Shown here piece after piece: positions 9,017-17,270 of a stretch of 64,000 bases of DNA. Positions within the stretch are counted from its first letter, which is position 1. The number at the start of each line of letters is the position of its first letter. Under the pieces are notes generated by a model that saw only the letters and a list, made by a program, of their open reading frames with translations, did no database searches and was not told where the DNA came from. The position numbers were made by a program, and so were the translations under genes. This DNA is from Acidovorax sp. A1169 (GTDB lineage: Bacteria > Pseudomonadota > Gammaproteobacteria > Burkholderiales > Burkholderiaceae_C), in contig NZ_JAUZDX010000009.1 in assembly GCF_030704685.1 (NCBI RefSeq), positions 124,001 through 188,000 on the forward strand, given 5' to 3'.

Positions 9017-11137
9017 TCAGGCTTTCAGATAGTCGGATTTTCCACCCAGCCAGCGCATCACGTGGCGCTCGGCCAGCTCGGCGTGGCGGTCCAGCATCAT
9101 CGGCGCGAGTTCGCGCGCCCATTCGAGCAGGTGGGTGTCGGTGGCCAGGTCGGCAAAGCGCAGCAGCGCGTCGCCCGACTGCCGGGCCCCGAGGAATTCG
9201 CCCGGCCCGCGGATCTCCAGGTCGCGCCGGGCGATCTCGAAGCCATCATTCGTGTCCGACATGGCCCTCAACCGCTCCTTGGCGGTCTCGCCCACCCGGC
9301 CGCTGTCGTTGGTGGAATACAGCAGCACGCAGGCCGATGCCGCCGCACCGCGCCCCACGCGCCCGCGCAGCTGGTGCAGCTGCGACAGGCCGAAGCGCTC
9401 GGCATGCTCGATCACCATCAGCGAGGCATTGGGCACATCCACCCCCACCTCGATCACCGTGGTGCTCACCAGCACGCCCATCTGGCCGCTGCTGAAGAGC
9501 GCCATCACGGCCTTCTTTTCCGCCGTCGGCATGCGCGAGTGCAGCAGGCCGACCATGATGCCGGGCAGGGCCTCGCTCAGGTCGGCATGGGTGGCGGTGG
9601 CATTGCTCAGGTCCAACGCCTCGCTTTCCTCGATCAGCGGGCACACCCAGTAGACCTGCCTTCCGTCGTTTACCTGGGCGCCAATGCGAGCGATCACTTC
9701 GTCCTTGCGGCTGTCGGCAATGAGCTTGGTGACGATGGGAGTGCGCCCGGGCGGCAGTTCATCGATCACCGAGACATCGAGGTCGGCGTAGTAGCTCATG
9801 GCCAGGGTACGCGGAATGGGCGTGGCACTCATCATGAGCATGTGCGGTTCCATGCCCTGAGCCGCCAATTTCTGGCGCAAGGAAAGGCGCTGCGCCACGC
9901 CGAAGCGGTGCTGCTCGTCGATGATGGCCAGCGCCAGGTTCTTGAAGCGCACCTGGTCCTGGATCACGGCATGCGTACCCACCACCAGCGCGGCCTCGCC
10001 GCTTTCGACCAGGGCCAGCATGGCCGTGCGTTCCTTCTTCTTCTGCCCGCCCACCAGCCAGGCCACGCGCCGGCCGTGCGCCGCCAGCAGCGGCTCCAGC
10101 CAGCCGATCATCTTGGCGAAGTGCTGCTCGGCCAGGATCTCGGTGGGTGCCATCAGCGCGCACTGCCAGCCGGCGTCCATGGCGATGGCGGCGGCCAGCG
10201 CCGCCACGACGGTCTTGCCCGAGCCCACGTCGCCCTGCAGCAGGCGGTGCATGGGCACGCGGTGCGCCAGGTCTTTGGCAATCTCCACCCCAACCCGCCG
10301 CTGGGCGGCGGTCAGGGAAAAGGGCAGCACGGCCATCAGTTGTTCGTGCAGCGGCAGCACGCCATCCACCACCTTGCGGGGGCGCAGCACCGGTGCGCGC
10401 AATTGGTCGCGCTCGCGGCGCGACTGCTGCTGCGACAGCTGCTGTGCCAGCAGTTCCTCGGCCTTCAGGCGCTGCCAGGCCGGGTGGCTGTGGTCCTCCA
10501 GTGTGGACAGCGACACGTCGGGCGTGGGGTGGTGCAAAAAAGTGAGCGCCTCGCGCAGATTGAACGCGCGGTAGCTGCCGTTGTCATGCCGGAAGACGGC
10601 GTACGGCGGCTCGGTGCCGGCAGGCAGGGTTTCGGACAGGTCCACCCGGCTGAGCGCACCCACCACCGCCCGGCGCAGGTAGGCCTGCGGCAGGCCGGCC
10701 GTGGTCGGGTAGACGGGGGTCAGCGCGGCCGGCAGCTCGCCGCCGGCCTGGCGAAAGGCCGGGTGCAGCATCTGCCGGCCCCAGAAGCCGCCCTTGACCT
10801 CGCCCCGGATGCGCAGGCGCGCGCCCACGGCCAGGGTCTTCTGGTGCGAGGGGTAGAAGCTGAAGAAGCGCAGCTCACAGGAGCCCGAAGCGTCCTCCAC
10901 CTGCACCAGCAACTGGCGGCGCGGGCGCAACTGCACTTCGCAGGCCGTCACGGTGGCTTCGATCTGCACCATCTGGCCGTCGCGGGCACTGGACAGCGGC
11001 GTGATGCGGGTTTCATCCTCATAACGCAGTGGCAGGTGCAGGGCCAGATCGATATCGCGCTTCAGACCCAGCTTGTGCAGTGCCTTTTGCGCCACGCTGG
11101 CGGTGGAGGGCTTGCTGGGAGCAGCAGCCGCGGGCAT
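9017..11137 (-). CDS. recG: ATP-dependent DNA helicase RecG
   Basis: A 706-residue superfamily 2 helicase that remodels stalled replication forks and Holliday junctions. The N-terminal wedge/OB domain is followed by Walker A LLQGDVGSGKT, the DEQH box in IIDEQHRFGV, SATPIPRTL motif III, and the C-terminal motifs including VLVSTTVIEVGVDVP and the QLRGRVGRG motif VI. I chose the ATG at 11137 over a TTG three codons upstream. The length matches the family. It is transcribed toward oxyR with a 201-base gap and is divergent from the HD-GYP gene. Confidence 0.95.
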   Translation of the reverse strand: MPAAAAPSKPSTASVAQKALHKLGLKRDIDLALHLPLRYEDETRITPLSSARDGQMVQIEATVTACEVQLRPRRQLLVQVEDASGSCELRFFSFYPSHQKTLAVGARLRIRGEVKGGFWGRQMLHPAFRQAGGELPAALTPVYPTTAGLPQAYLRRAVVGALSRVDLSETLPAGTEPPYAVFRHDNGSYRAFNLREALTFLHHPTPDVSLSTLEDHSHPAWQRLKAEELLAQQLSQQQSRRERDQLRAPVLRPRKVVDGVLPLHEQLMAVLPFSLTAAQRRVGVEIAKDLAHRVPMHRLLQGDVGSGKTVVAALAAAIAMDAGWQCALMAPTEILAEQHFAKMIGWLEPLLAAHGRRVAWLVGGQKKKERTAMLALVESGEAALVVGTHAVIQDQVRFKNLALAIIDEQHRFGVAQRLSLRQKLAAQGMEPHMLMMSATPIPRTLAMSYYADLDVSVIDELPPGRTPIVTKLIADSRKDEVIARIGAQVNDGRQVYWVCPLIEESEALDLSNATATHADLSEALPGIMVGLLHSRMPTAEKKAVMALFSSGQMGVLVSTTVIEVGVDVPNASLMVIEHAERFGLSQLHQLRGRVGRGAAASACVLLYSTNDSGRVGETAKERLRAMSDTNDGFEIARRDLEIRGPGEFLGARQSGDALLRFADLATDTHLLEWARELAPMMLDRHAELAERHVMRWLGGKSDYLKA

Positions 11138-11246
11138 TTTGTTCAAAGGTTATCCGGCAGGGCGAAGGTTTCGGCAGTCAAAAAGGCTACCATGGTTACT
11201 GTTTATTACCTGATTTCGGCAGACCCCGGCGATCCGGACAGATTCC

Positions 11247-12539
11247 ATGCTCAAGCGCATCAGTATTCAGCATCTCACGTTGGGCATGTACCTGCACGAC
11301 TTCTGCGGCTCCTGGATGGACCACCCCTTCTGGCGTGCCAAGTTCGTTCTCAAGGATCCCAAGGATCTGGCGCGCATCAAGGATACGGCCATTGAGGAGG
11401 TGTGGATCGACATTTCCAAGGGCCTGGACGTGGCGGCGGGCGTGCGCTCCATCTCGCGCGAAGAGGCGGACATCCAGGTCGAGACGGACTTCAGCATGCT
11501 GGAGAACCTGCCCTCCCTGGTGGTCGACCCCCCACCCCCTCCTGCCCCCCCCGCGCGCCGCCAGACACGCGGCAAGGCACCCGCCAGCATGCACAGCGAA
11601 CTGCTGGCGGCCGCCTCGATCTGTGGCGAGGCCAAGCAGGCCATGGTCTCCATGTTCCGGGAAGCGCGCATGGGCAAGGCCGTGAATTCCGAGAATGCCC
11701 GCGGGCTGGTGGAGGAGATTTCCGACTCGGTCACGCGCAATCCGGGCGCCCTGATCAGCCTGGCCCGGCTCAAGACGGCCGACGACTACACCTACATGCA
11801 CTCGGTGGCGGTGTGCGCGCTCATGGTGGCATTGGCCAAGCAGATCAACCTCAACGAAGAACACACCCGCAGCGCCGGCATGGCGGGGCTGCTGCACGAC
11901 CTGGGCAAGGCAGCGATCCCGCTGGCGGTGCTCAACAAGCCGGGCAAGCTCACCGACAGCGAGTTCGCCATCGTCCAGACCCACCCACAGGAGGGCTACG
12001 ACATGCTCAAGGAGGGTGGCAGCGTGGAAGATGCGGTGCTCGATGCCTGCCGCCACCACCACGAGAAGATGGACGGCTCGGGCTACCCCAGCAAGCTCAA
12101 GGGCGACGAGATCAGCCTGATTGCCCGCATGACGGCCATCTGCGATGTCTACGACGCCATCACCTCCGACCGCCCCTACAAGTCAGGCTGGGACCCGGCG
12201 GAGTCGCTGCGCCGCATGGCCGAGTGGACCAAAGGCCATTTCGACCCCCGCCTGTTCCAGGCCTTCGTCAAGAGCATCGGCATCTACCCCGTGGGTTCGC
12301 TGGTGCGGCTGACGTCCGGGCGCATCGGCGTGGTGATGGAGCAGGGGCAGCAATCACTGACCTCGCCCAAGGTGAAGCTCTTCTTTTCCACCAAGTCGGA
12401 CCTGCGCATTCCGCCCGAGGTGGTGGACCTGGCTGCGCCCGGTTGTGCCGAGAAGATCGTGGCCCGCGAAGACCCGGACAAGTGGAAGTTCCCGGACCTT
12501 AACCAGCTGTGGTCCGGTTTTGCCGGGCAGGCCTGGTAA
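11247..12539 (+). CDS. HD-GYP domain cyclic-di-GMP phosphodiesterase with DUF3391
   Basis: A 430-residue cytoplasmic protein. Residues of about 1-130 form a DUF3391-type N-terminal domain (ISIQHLTLGMYLHDFCGSW), followed by a proline-rich linker. The HD-GYP domain follows, with YMHSVAVCALM, the HD pair in GLLHDLGKAAIP (near residue 217) and HHHEKMDGSGYP (near residue 269), then DVYDAITSDRPYK. HD-GYP enzymes hydrolyse cyclic di-GMP using two or three metals, lowering the signal that favours biofilm over motility. All metal-binding histidine and aspartate positions that I can recognise are present, so activity is expected. It stands between recG and queA, divergent from recG by about 100 bases. 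Confidence 0.92.
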   Translation: MLKRISIQHLTLGMYLHDFCGSWMDHPFWRAKFVLKDPKDLARIKDTAIEEVWIDISKGLDVAAGVRSISREEADIQVETDFSMLENLPSLVVDPPPPPAPPARRQTRGKAPASMHSELLAAASICGEAKQAMVSMFREARMGKAVNSENARGLVEEISDSVTRNPGALISLARLKTADDYTYMHSVAVCALMVALAKQINLNEEHTRSAGMAGLLHDLGKAAIPLAVLNKPGKLTDSEFAIVQTHPQEGYDMLKEGGSVEDAVLDACRHHHEKMDGSGYPSKLKGDEISLIARMTAICDVYDAITSDRPYKSGWDPAESLRRMAEWTKGHFDPRLFQAFVKSIGIYPVGSLVRLTSGRIGVVMEQGQQSLTSPKVKLFFSTKSDLRIPPEVVDLAAPGCAEKIVAREDPDKWKFPDLNQLWSGFAGQAW

Positions 12540-12619
12540 AGGCAGCCCGGGCTGGCGTGGGAAAATAGCGCCCCTGTTTCTTTACCCCTTGGTACGGGCC
12601 CGTCCGGCCCTCAAGCTCC

Positions 12620-13726
12620 ATGACTGCTTCTGCCACGCCGGCCCCGCGCCACTTCACGCTCAGCGATTTCGACTTCTCGCTGCCCCCCGAACTCATTGCC
12701 CAACACCCCGCTGCAGAGCGCAGCGCATCGCGCCTGCTCGACGGCCGCGCGAGCGCACCGGTGGACCGCATCTTCCGCGAGCTGCCTGGCCTGCTGCAAA
12801 GCGGCGACCTAGTGGTCTTCAACGACACGCGCGTGGTCAAGGCGCGCATCTTTGGCGAAAAGGCCAGCGGCGGCAAGCTGGAGCTGCTGATCGAGCGCGT
12901 GCTGCTGGGCAATGAGGTCGTGGCCCACATGAAGGTCAGCAAGAAACCGCTGCCCGGCGCCGTGGTGCACATGGCGGGTGGTCTACGCGGCGGCGGCTTC
13001 AACGCCACCCTGCTCTCGCGCTGGCCGTCCGAGGACGATGGCCCGCTGTTCCGCTTTGCGCTCCAAGGTCCGGCCGGCGAGACGCCGCATGAGCTGATGG
13101 AGCGCCATGGCCACCTGCCATTGCCGCCCTACATCGAACGCCAGCAGAACGCCGACCACGACCCCGATGCGGCCGAGGACGCACAGCGTTACCAGACCGT
13201 GTTCGCGCGCGCACCCGGCGCAGTGGCCGCGCCTACGGCGGCCCTGCATTTCGACGAAGGCGTGCTGGCCGCGCTGGCAGAACGCGGCGTGGAGCGTGCG
13301 AGCGTCACCCTGCACGTGGGCGCCGGCACCTTCCAGCCCGTGAAGACCGAGAACCTTGCGGAGCACCAGATGCACAGCGAGTGGTACGAGGTGCCGCAGG
13401 CCACGCTGGCAGCGCTCGAGCGCTGCCGCCAGCGCGGCGGCCGCGTGGTGGCGGTGGGCACGACGACGGTGCGCACCCTCGAATCCTGGGCCCGCAGCGG
13501 CCAGTCCTCGGGCGATACGAACATATTCATCACCCCGGGCTTTGCATTCCAGGTGGTGGACCTGCTGCTCACCAACTTCCACCTGCCCAAGAGCACGCTG
13601 ATGATGCTGGTCAGCGCCTTCGCGGGCTATGGGCGGATCATGGATCTGTACCGCCATGCCATTGCGCAGCAGTACCGCTTCTTCAGCTATGGCGATTCGA
13701 TGCTGCTGGAGCGCCAGCGCCCCTAG
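12620..13726 (+). CDS. queA: S-adenosylmethionine:tRNA ribosyltransferase-isomerase QueA
   Basis: A 368-residue cytoplasmic enzyme that transfers and isomerises the ribosyl part of SAM to 7-aminomethyl-7-deazaguanine in tRNA, giving epoxyqueuosine. Family hallmarks are the N-terminal [60 protein letters not shown], and the C-terminal [11 protein letters not shown] and [10 protein letters not shown]. The length is at the upper end of the usual range. The TAG stop codon is embedded in the left terminal repeat of the inverted-repeat element that follows, so the element abuts the gene exactly. Confidence 0.96.
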   Translation: MTASATPAPRHFTLSDFDFSLPPELIAQHPAAERSASRLLDGRASAPVDRIFRELPGLLQSGDLVVFNDTRVVKARIFGEKASGGKLELLIERVLLGNEVVAHMKVSKKPLPGAVVHMAGGLRGGGFNATLLSRWPSEDDGPLFRFALQGPAGETPHELMERHGHLPLPPYIERQQNADHDPDAAEDAQRYQTVFARAPGAVAAPTAALHFDEGVLAALAERGVERASVTLHVGAGTFQPVKTENLAEHQMHSEWYEVPQATLAALERCRQRGGRVVAVGTTTVRTLESWARSGQSSGDTNIFITPGFAFQVVDLLLTNFHLPKSTLMMLVSAFAGYGRIMDLYRHAIAQQYRFFSYGDSMLLERQRP

Positions 13727-13995
13727 TCCACTGAAACCGAGAAATCGGCTGTGCGTGAGGGACTGGCAGGGCCGCAATCTAGGCGCCGGGCGCAGCCGGG
13801 TTGCACACCCGGCGAGCACGGCAACGACGAGTGCGGCCCTGCCAGACCCTCACCCTGCGGGCCGGGTTGCAGCGGGCACATCGCTGCGTTGCGGGCTTTG
13901 CCAAGGCGGCCAGCCTTGGCCGCAGCCCGCGCCTTGCGCTGCATCCCGCGGCCACCCCGGCGCACTGCCGATTTCTCGGTTTCAGTGGACTAGGG
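13721..13995. repeat. 275-base palindromic element with nested inverted repeats
   Basis: Terminal inverted repeats of 34 bases (13721-13754 and 13962-13995) match at 33 of 34 positions; each outer edge reads CCCTAGTCCACTG. Immediately inside the left arm lies a second 22-base inverted repeat (13755-13776 with 13832-13853, one mismatch) enclosing a 7-base hairpin (13795-13813). The right half has its own two-tier hairpin: GCGGGCT/AGCCCGC (13891-13930) around CCAAGGC/GCCTTGG. The element fills the whole gap between queA and the next gene and contains no coding sequence. It resembles a non-autonomous mobile element or a complex REP/BIME-type structure. CTAG occurs at both ends and could be a target duplication or part of the repeat. 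It may also end queA transcription. Confidence 0.8.
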
Positions 13996-14000
13996 CATGC

Positions 14001-14666
14001 TCAGCAGTTCGTGACGGTGGCGATGCGGGGCGCGGCCCCCACCTCCGGCAGGCGGTTGGCCGAGGGCAGGCGCACACAGTAGACGCCGGCCTCGCTCTCC
14101 ACGCGCGTGACCCGGCCTGAATACGCGTTCTGCCACTCCTTTTCGGTGAGGGTGCCCAGGGGCCGGGGAGCCGGGCTTGCCGCGTTCGCAGCGAGTGCCG
14201 CAGCGGCGGGTGAACCATGGCGGCGCTGCCATTCACGCTCCTGCCGCGCGGCACGGGCCACGCCCTCGGGGCTCCATTGGATGGCGGGCACATCGCGGGT
14301 ATCGGAGGCGGCGGGCAACGGTGCCGGGACGGCCACCAGGCCCGGACTGGGCTCCTGCGGCAAGGCCAAAACAGCAGGTGAGTGCACACTGCGGCCCTCG
14401 CGCACCGGCCCAGGCCGAGGTTCGGCCGACCTGGGGGGCTGCGCCGCCACCGGTTCTGGCGCGGGCGTTCTGGACACCGGTACCGCAACCTGCGGCGCCG
14501 TGATCCACAGGACTTCCATCGCCTGCCTGTCGGGCGGATCGGGTACCCGCACGGCCGTTGCCGGCAGCACCAGCCGCCACAGCAGCACCGCGTGCAGCAG
14601 CAGCGAAGCCACCACGGCAGCCCCAAGGCGCCGTCGGCCCGGGCGGTAGCCGTCAGGTGGCCACAT
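14001..14666 (-). CDS. membrane-anchored proline-rich protein of unknown function
   Basis: About 221 residues. After a short basic N terminus (RPGRRR) comes one hydrophobic segment (GAAVVASLLLHAVLLW, about residues 14-30), then a long Pro/Ala/Arg-rich periplasmic-type region and a more ordered C terminus with two cysteines (GVYCVRLPS and terminal NC). The architecture of one anchor plus a proline-rich stretch recalls TonB-like proteins, but no TonB C-terminal motif is visible. I use the ATG at 14666, which overlaps the XRE gene by 14 bases; an ATG at 14693 is also possible. No strong ribosome-binding site separates the two. It is probably co-transcribed with the XRE regulator. Function not recognised. 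Confidence 0.65.
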   Translation of the reverse strand: MWPPDGYRPGRRRLGAAVVASLLLHAVLLWRLVLPATAVRVPDPPDRQAMEVLWITAPQVAVPVSRTPAPEPVAAQPPRSAEPRPGPVREGRSVHSPAVLALPQEPSPGLVAVPAPLPAASDTRDVPAIQWSPEGVARAARQEREWQRRHGSPAAAALAANAASPAPRPLGTLTEKEWQNAYSGRVTRVESEAGVYCVRLPSANRLPEVGAAPRIATVTNC

Positions 14667-14901
14667 CGTCCACGGCGCCGTCGTCCACACCATTCTCGGA
14701 CGCCACCCAGGCGAGCAGTTCGCCGGGCTGGCACTGCAGGTAATCGCAGATGGCGGCCAGGGTCTCGAAGCGCACGCCCTTGACCTTGCCGCTCTTGAGC
14801 AGCGACAGGTTGGCCTCGGTGATGCCCACGTGCGCCGCCAGGTCGCGCGACTTCACCTTGCGGCGCACCAGCATTTCATCAAGGGTGACGACGATGGGCA
14901 T
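14653..14901 (-). CDS. small XRE/Cro-type helix-turn-helix regulator
   Basis: An 82-residue protein that is almost entirely one HTH_3/YozG-like DNA-binding domain: LVRRKVKSRDLAAHVGITEANLSLLKSGKVKGVRFETLAAICDYL contains the two recognition helices (shown in part; residues about 11-55), followed by CQPGELL. Proteins of this kind are typically encoded next to DUF2975 membrane proteins, as here, with a 53-base gap. The palindrome upstream of the DUF2975 gene is the obvious candidate operator for autoregulation. Confidence 0.88.
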   Translation of the reverse strand: MPIVVTLDEMLVRRKVKSRDLAAHVGITEANLSLLKSGKVKGVRFETLAAICDYLQCQPGELLAWVASENGVDDGAVDDVAT

Positions 14902-14954
14902 GGCCACCTTTCCGGCGCGCGCCCTGGTCGTTGAACAGGCAGGCCCCCAGGCGG

Positions 14955-15524
14955 TCAGACAAACGCACTGGACTCCTCCTGCAGGCGCTGGCCCTCGGCC
15001 ATCACGTGGGCCAACAGCAGCATCATCAGGCCGACGATCAGCACGCTCATCTCGAACGAACCCACCGACAGCGCCACCTGCCCGCCGCGCTGGCCCGAGG
15101 CCAGCCAGGACAACAGCGCCGTCACTGCCGCGCCGTGCACCAGCGAGGCCGCGAACATCGCGATGAAGCCCCAGCCCACGCCACGAAAGCCGCGCACCAC
15201 TGCCGAACCGAACACCTCGCCACGCAGAAAGGCGGTGCAGATGCGGTGCAGGCACCACACGGTGAACAGCATGGCGGCGGTCGGCAGGCATTCGATGGCC
15301 AGGCCCACCAGGCGCCAGCTCACGTCGATCTGCAAAGGGGCGCCAATGTTTGCCTGCAGCGCCTGCGAGGGCAGCAGCATCTGCGCCAGGCCGCCCGATT
15401 CGCCACGGCCCAGCAGCAGCCAGCGGGCCACGGAAAAGCACACGCCCGCCAGCGCGCACAGCAGGGTCAGCGCGTGCAGCCCGCAGGACAAGCGCCGGAA
15501 GGCCGGGCTTTGGATGGATGCCAT
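14955..15524 (-). CDS. DUF2975-family integral membrane protein
   Basis: A 189-residue protein with about four hydrophobic segments: residues around 13-35, 68-90, 117-140 and 158-178 (for example LHALTLLCALAGVCFSVARW and MSVLIVGLMMLLLAHVMAEG). Between the second and third sits LHRICTAFLRGEVFGSAVVRG (residues split across the loop), characteristic of DUF2975. The function of the family is unknown; the recurring partner is a small XRE regulator, which follows here. The ATG at 15524 has GAGG eight bases upstream, inside the outer arm of a large palindrome. Confidence 0.82.
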   Translation of the reverse strand: MASIQSPAFRRLSCGLHALTLLCALAGVCFSVARWLLLGRGESGGLAQMLLPSQALQANIGAPLQIDVSWRLVGLAIECLPTAAMLFTVWCLHRICTAFLRGEVFGSAVVRGFRGVGWGFIAMFAASLVHGAAVTALLSWLASGQRGGQVALSVGSFEMSVLIVGLMMLLLAHVMAEGQRLQEESSAFV

Positions 15525-15594
15525 GGTGATTGCCTCATGTTTTCTGTAAAACAATAATAATATTCTGCCATACAGAAACAAAAAGGCAATCACC
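15525..15594 (-). promoter_or_regulatory. two-tier palindrome over the promoter of the DUF2975-XRE operon
   Basis: Outer perfect 10-base arms GGTGATTGCC (15525-15534) and GGCAATCACC (15585-15594) and inner perfect 8-base arms TTTCTGTA (15541-15548) and TACAGAAA (15571-15578) share exactly the same centre, 15559.5. The minus-strand promoter sits inside: -35-like TTGTTT (15576-15581), 16-base spacer, -10-like TATTAT (15554-15559). The AT-rich core stands out from the GC-rich surroundings. One outer arm covers the ribosome-binding site. The layout fits cooperative binding of a dimeric repressor, most simply the XRE protein of the operon. Confidence 0.7.
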
Positions 15595-15639
15595 CGGTGC
15601 GCAGCCGCCCCCCAGGGCCGACAGCCGCTCTCTGATGCG

Positions 15640-17262
15640 TCAGAAAGCGACCGCGTGCCCGTCCTTGCGCGGGTCGGAGCCGGCGATGTAGCTGCCACCG
15701 TCACGCAGCACGAGCTGGGCGCCGCCGAAGGCGAAGACGCCATTGCCCTCCTCCACCGTGACCTCGTGGCCACGAGCGCGCAGTGCGGCGACCACGGCGG
15801 GGTCGAAGGCCGGCTCCACCGCCACGCCCTTGCCGCCCGTCACGCGCCAGCGCGGGGCGTCGGCCGCTGCCTGCGGGTTCTGGCCGTAGCGCAGCACGCG
15901 CAGGGCCATCTGCAGGTGGCCCTGGGACTGCATGGGGCCGCCCATTACGCCAAAGGCCATCTGCGGCGTGCCGTCGGCATGCATGGAAAAAGCCGGGATG
16001 ATGGTGTGCGAGGGACGCTTGCGCGGGGCCACCTCGTTGGCATGCCCTGGCGTGAGGGTGAAGCCGTGGCCCCGGTTCTGCAGGCTGATGCCCGTGCCCG
16101 GCACGACCACGCCGGAGCCGAAGCCCATGTAGTTGGACTGGATGAACGAGACCATCATGCCCGAGGCATCGGCCGCTGCCAGGTACACCGTACCGCCGGG
16201 GCGCGGCGCACCGTGGCCGGGGTCGCCGGCCTGCGCGGCATCAATCAGTTGTGCGCGCTGCGCCAGATAGCCGGCGTCGAGCAGGTCGCGCGGCGTCACC
16301 GCCCGCATGGCATCGATGTCGGCGTTGTACTGGTGCAGGTCGGCCAGCGCGAGCTTCATGGCCTCGATGCTGGCGTGCACCGTGTCCACATGGTCCAAAG
16401 GCTGGCCGCCGATGCCGAAGGACTCAAGCATGCCCAGCGCCATCAGCGTGGCGATGCCCTGGCCGTTGGGCGGGATTTCATGGACCACCGAATCGCCGAA
16501 GCGCTGGCTCACGGTGCCCACCCAGTCGGCCTGGTGCGAAGCGAGGTCATCCTCGGTCATGGCTCCGCCATTGGCGCGGGAATGCTCCACCATCTGGCGT
16601 GCCAGGGTGCCACGGTAGAAGGCCTCGCCCTCGGTCTGGGCAATCAGCTCCAGCGTGCGCGCATGGGCTTCGCTGCGGAAGATCTCGCCCGCGCGCGGTG
16701 CGCGGCCACCGGGCATGAAGCACTCGGCAAAGCCGGGCTGGGCACCGAGCTTGGCCGCCCCCAGCGCCCACAGCCGGGCGATGGTGGGCGAAACCGGGAA
16801 GCCATTGCGCGCATAGTCGATGGCGGGCTCGGCCAGTTTGGCAAACGGCAACTTGCCCAGGCGTTTGGACAGGGCCACCCAGGCGGACACGGCGCCAGGC
16901 ACGGTGACGGCGTTCCAGCCCGTCTCGGGCAGGCCCCCGCGCTCGGCGAAGTACGCAGGTGTCCATGCGGCGGGCGAACGGCCCGAGGCGTTCAGCCCAT
17001 GCAGTTCCTTGCCGTCCCAGACGATGGCGAAGCCGTCGCTGCCCAGGCCGCAGCCCGTGGGCTCGACCACGGTGAGCGCCATGGCGGCAGCGATGGCGGC
17101 GTCCACGGCGTTGCCGCCGGCCAGCAGCATGCGCAGCCCCGCCTGCGCGGCCAGCGGCTGCGAGGTGGAGACGACGTTGCGCCCCATCACCGCGCTGCGG
17201 TGGGAGGCATAAGGCAGGGCCCAGTCCAGGGCGGGGGTGTCGGCAGGGGTGCGTGCGTTCAT
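15640..17262 (-). CDS. gamma-glutamyltransferase-family Ntn hydrolase
   Basis: A 540-residue proenzyme of the gamma-glutamyltransferase superfamily, which matures by self-cleavage before a threonine. Family features include AGGNAVDAAIAAAMALTVVEP at the N terminus, NASGRSP (the glutamate/carboxylate-binding arginine), and the region GGTVYLAAADASGMMVSFIQ, in which Thr is the likely nucleophile. The usual Thr-Thr-His is replaced by Gly-Gly-Thr-Val-Tyr, so the substrate may not be glutathione. Unlike periplasmic Ggt there is no signal peptide at the chosen ATG. It lies eight bases downstream of a Bug binding protein and probably processes the compound that protein captures; oxamate- or acylamide-type hydrolases of this family are alternatives. 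Confidence 0.82.
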   Translation of the reverse strand: MNARTPADTPALDWALPYASHRSAVMGRNVVSTSQPLAAQAGLRMLLAGGNAVDAAIAAAMALTVVEPTGCGLGSDGFAIVWDGKELHGLNASGRSPAAWTPAYFAERGGLPETGWNAVTVPGAVSAWVALSKRLGKLPFAKLAEPAIDYARNGFPVSPTIARLWALGAAKLGAQPGFAECFMPGGRAPRAGEIFRSEAHARTLELIAQTEGEAFYRGTLARQMVEHSRANGGAMTEDDLASHQADWVGTVSQRFGDSVVHEIPPNGQGIATLMALGMLESFGIGGQPLDHVDTVHASIEAMKLALADLHQYNADIDAMRAVTPRDLLDAGYLAQRAQLIDAAQAGDPGHGAPRPGGTVYLAAADASGMMVSFIQSNYMGFGSGVVVPGTGISLQNRGHGFTLTPGHANEVAPRKRPSHTIIPAFSMHADGTPQMAFGVMGGPMQSQGHLQMALRVLRYGQNPQAAADAPRWRVTGGKGVAVEPAFDPAVVAALRARGHEVTVEEGNGVFAFGGAQLVLRDGGSYIAGSDPRKDGHAVAF

Positions 17263-17270
17263 CGTCTCGG

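Noticed and set aside
7841..11395. A very long plus-strand open frame (over 1100 codons) opposite oxyR and recG
   Set aside because: It mirrors the real genes on the other strand; the translation is His/Gln/Gly-rich with no domain signatures, a known effect of high-GC third-position bias.
15541..15578. LexA (SOS) box, because CTGT and ACAG occur in the palindrome
   Set aside because: The spacing between CTGT and ACAG is far longer than the eight bases expected for a LexA site.
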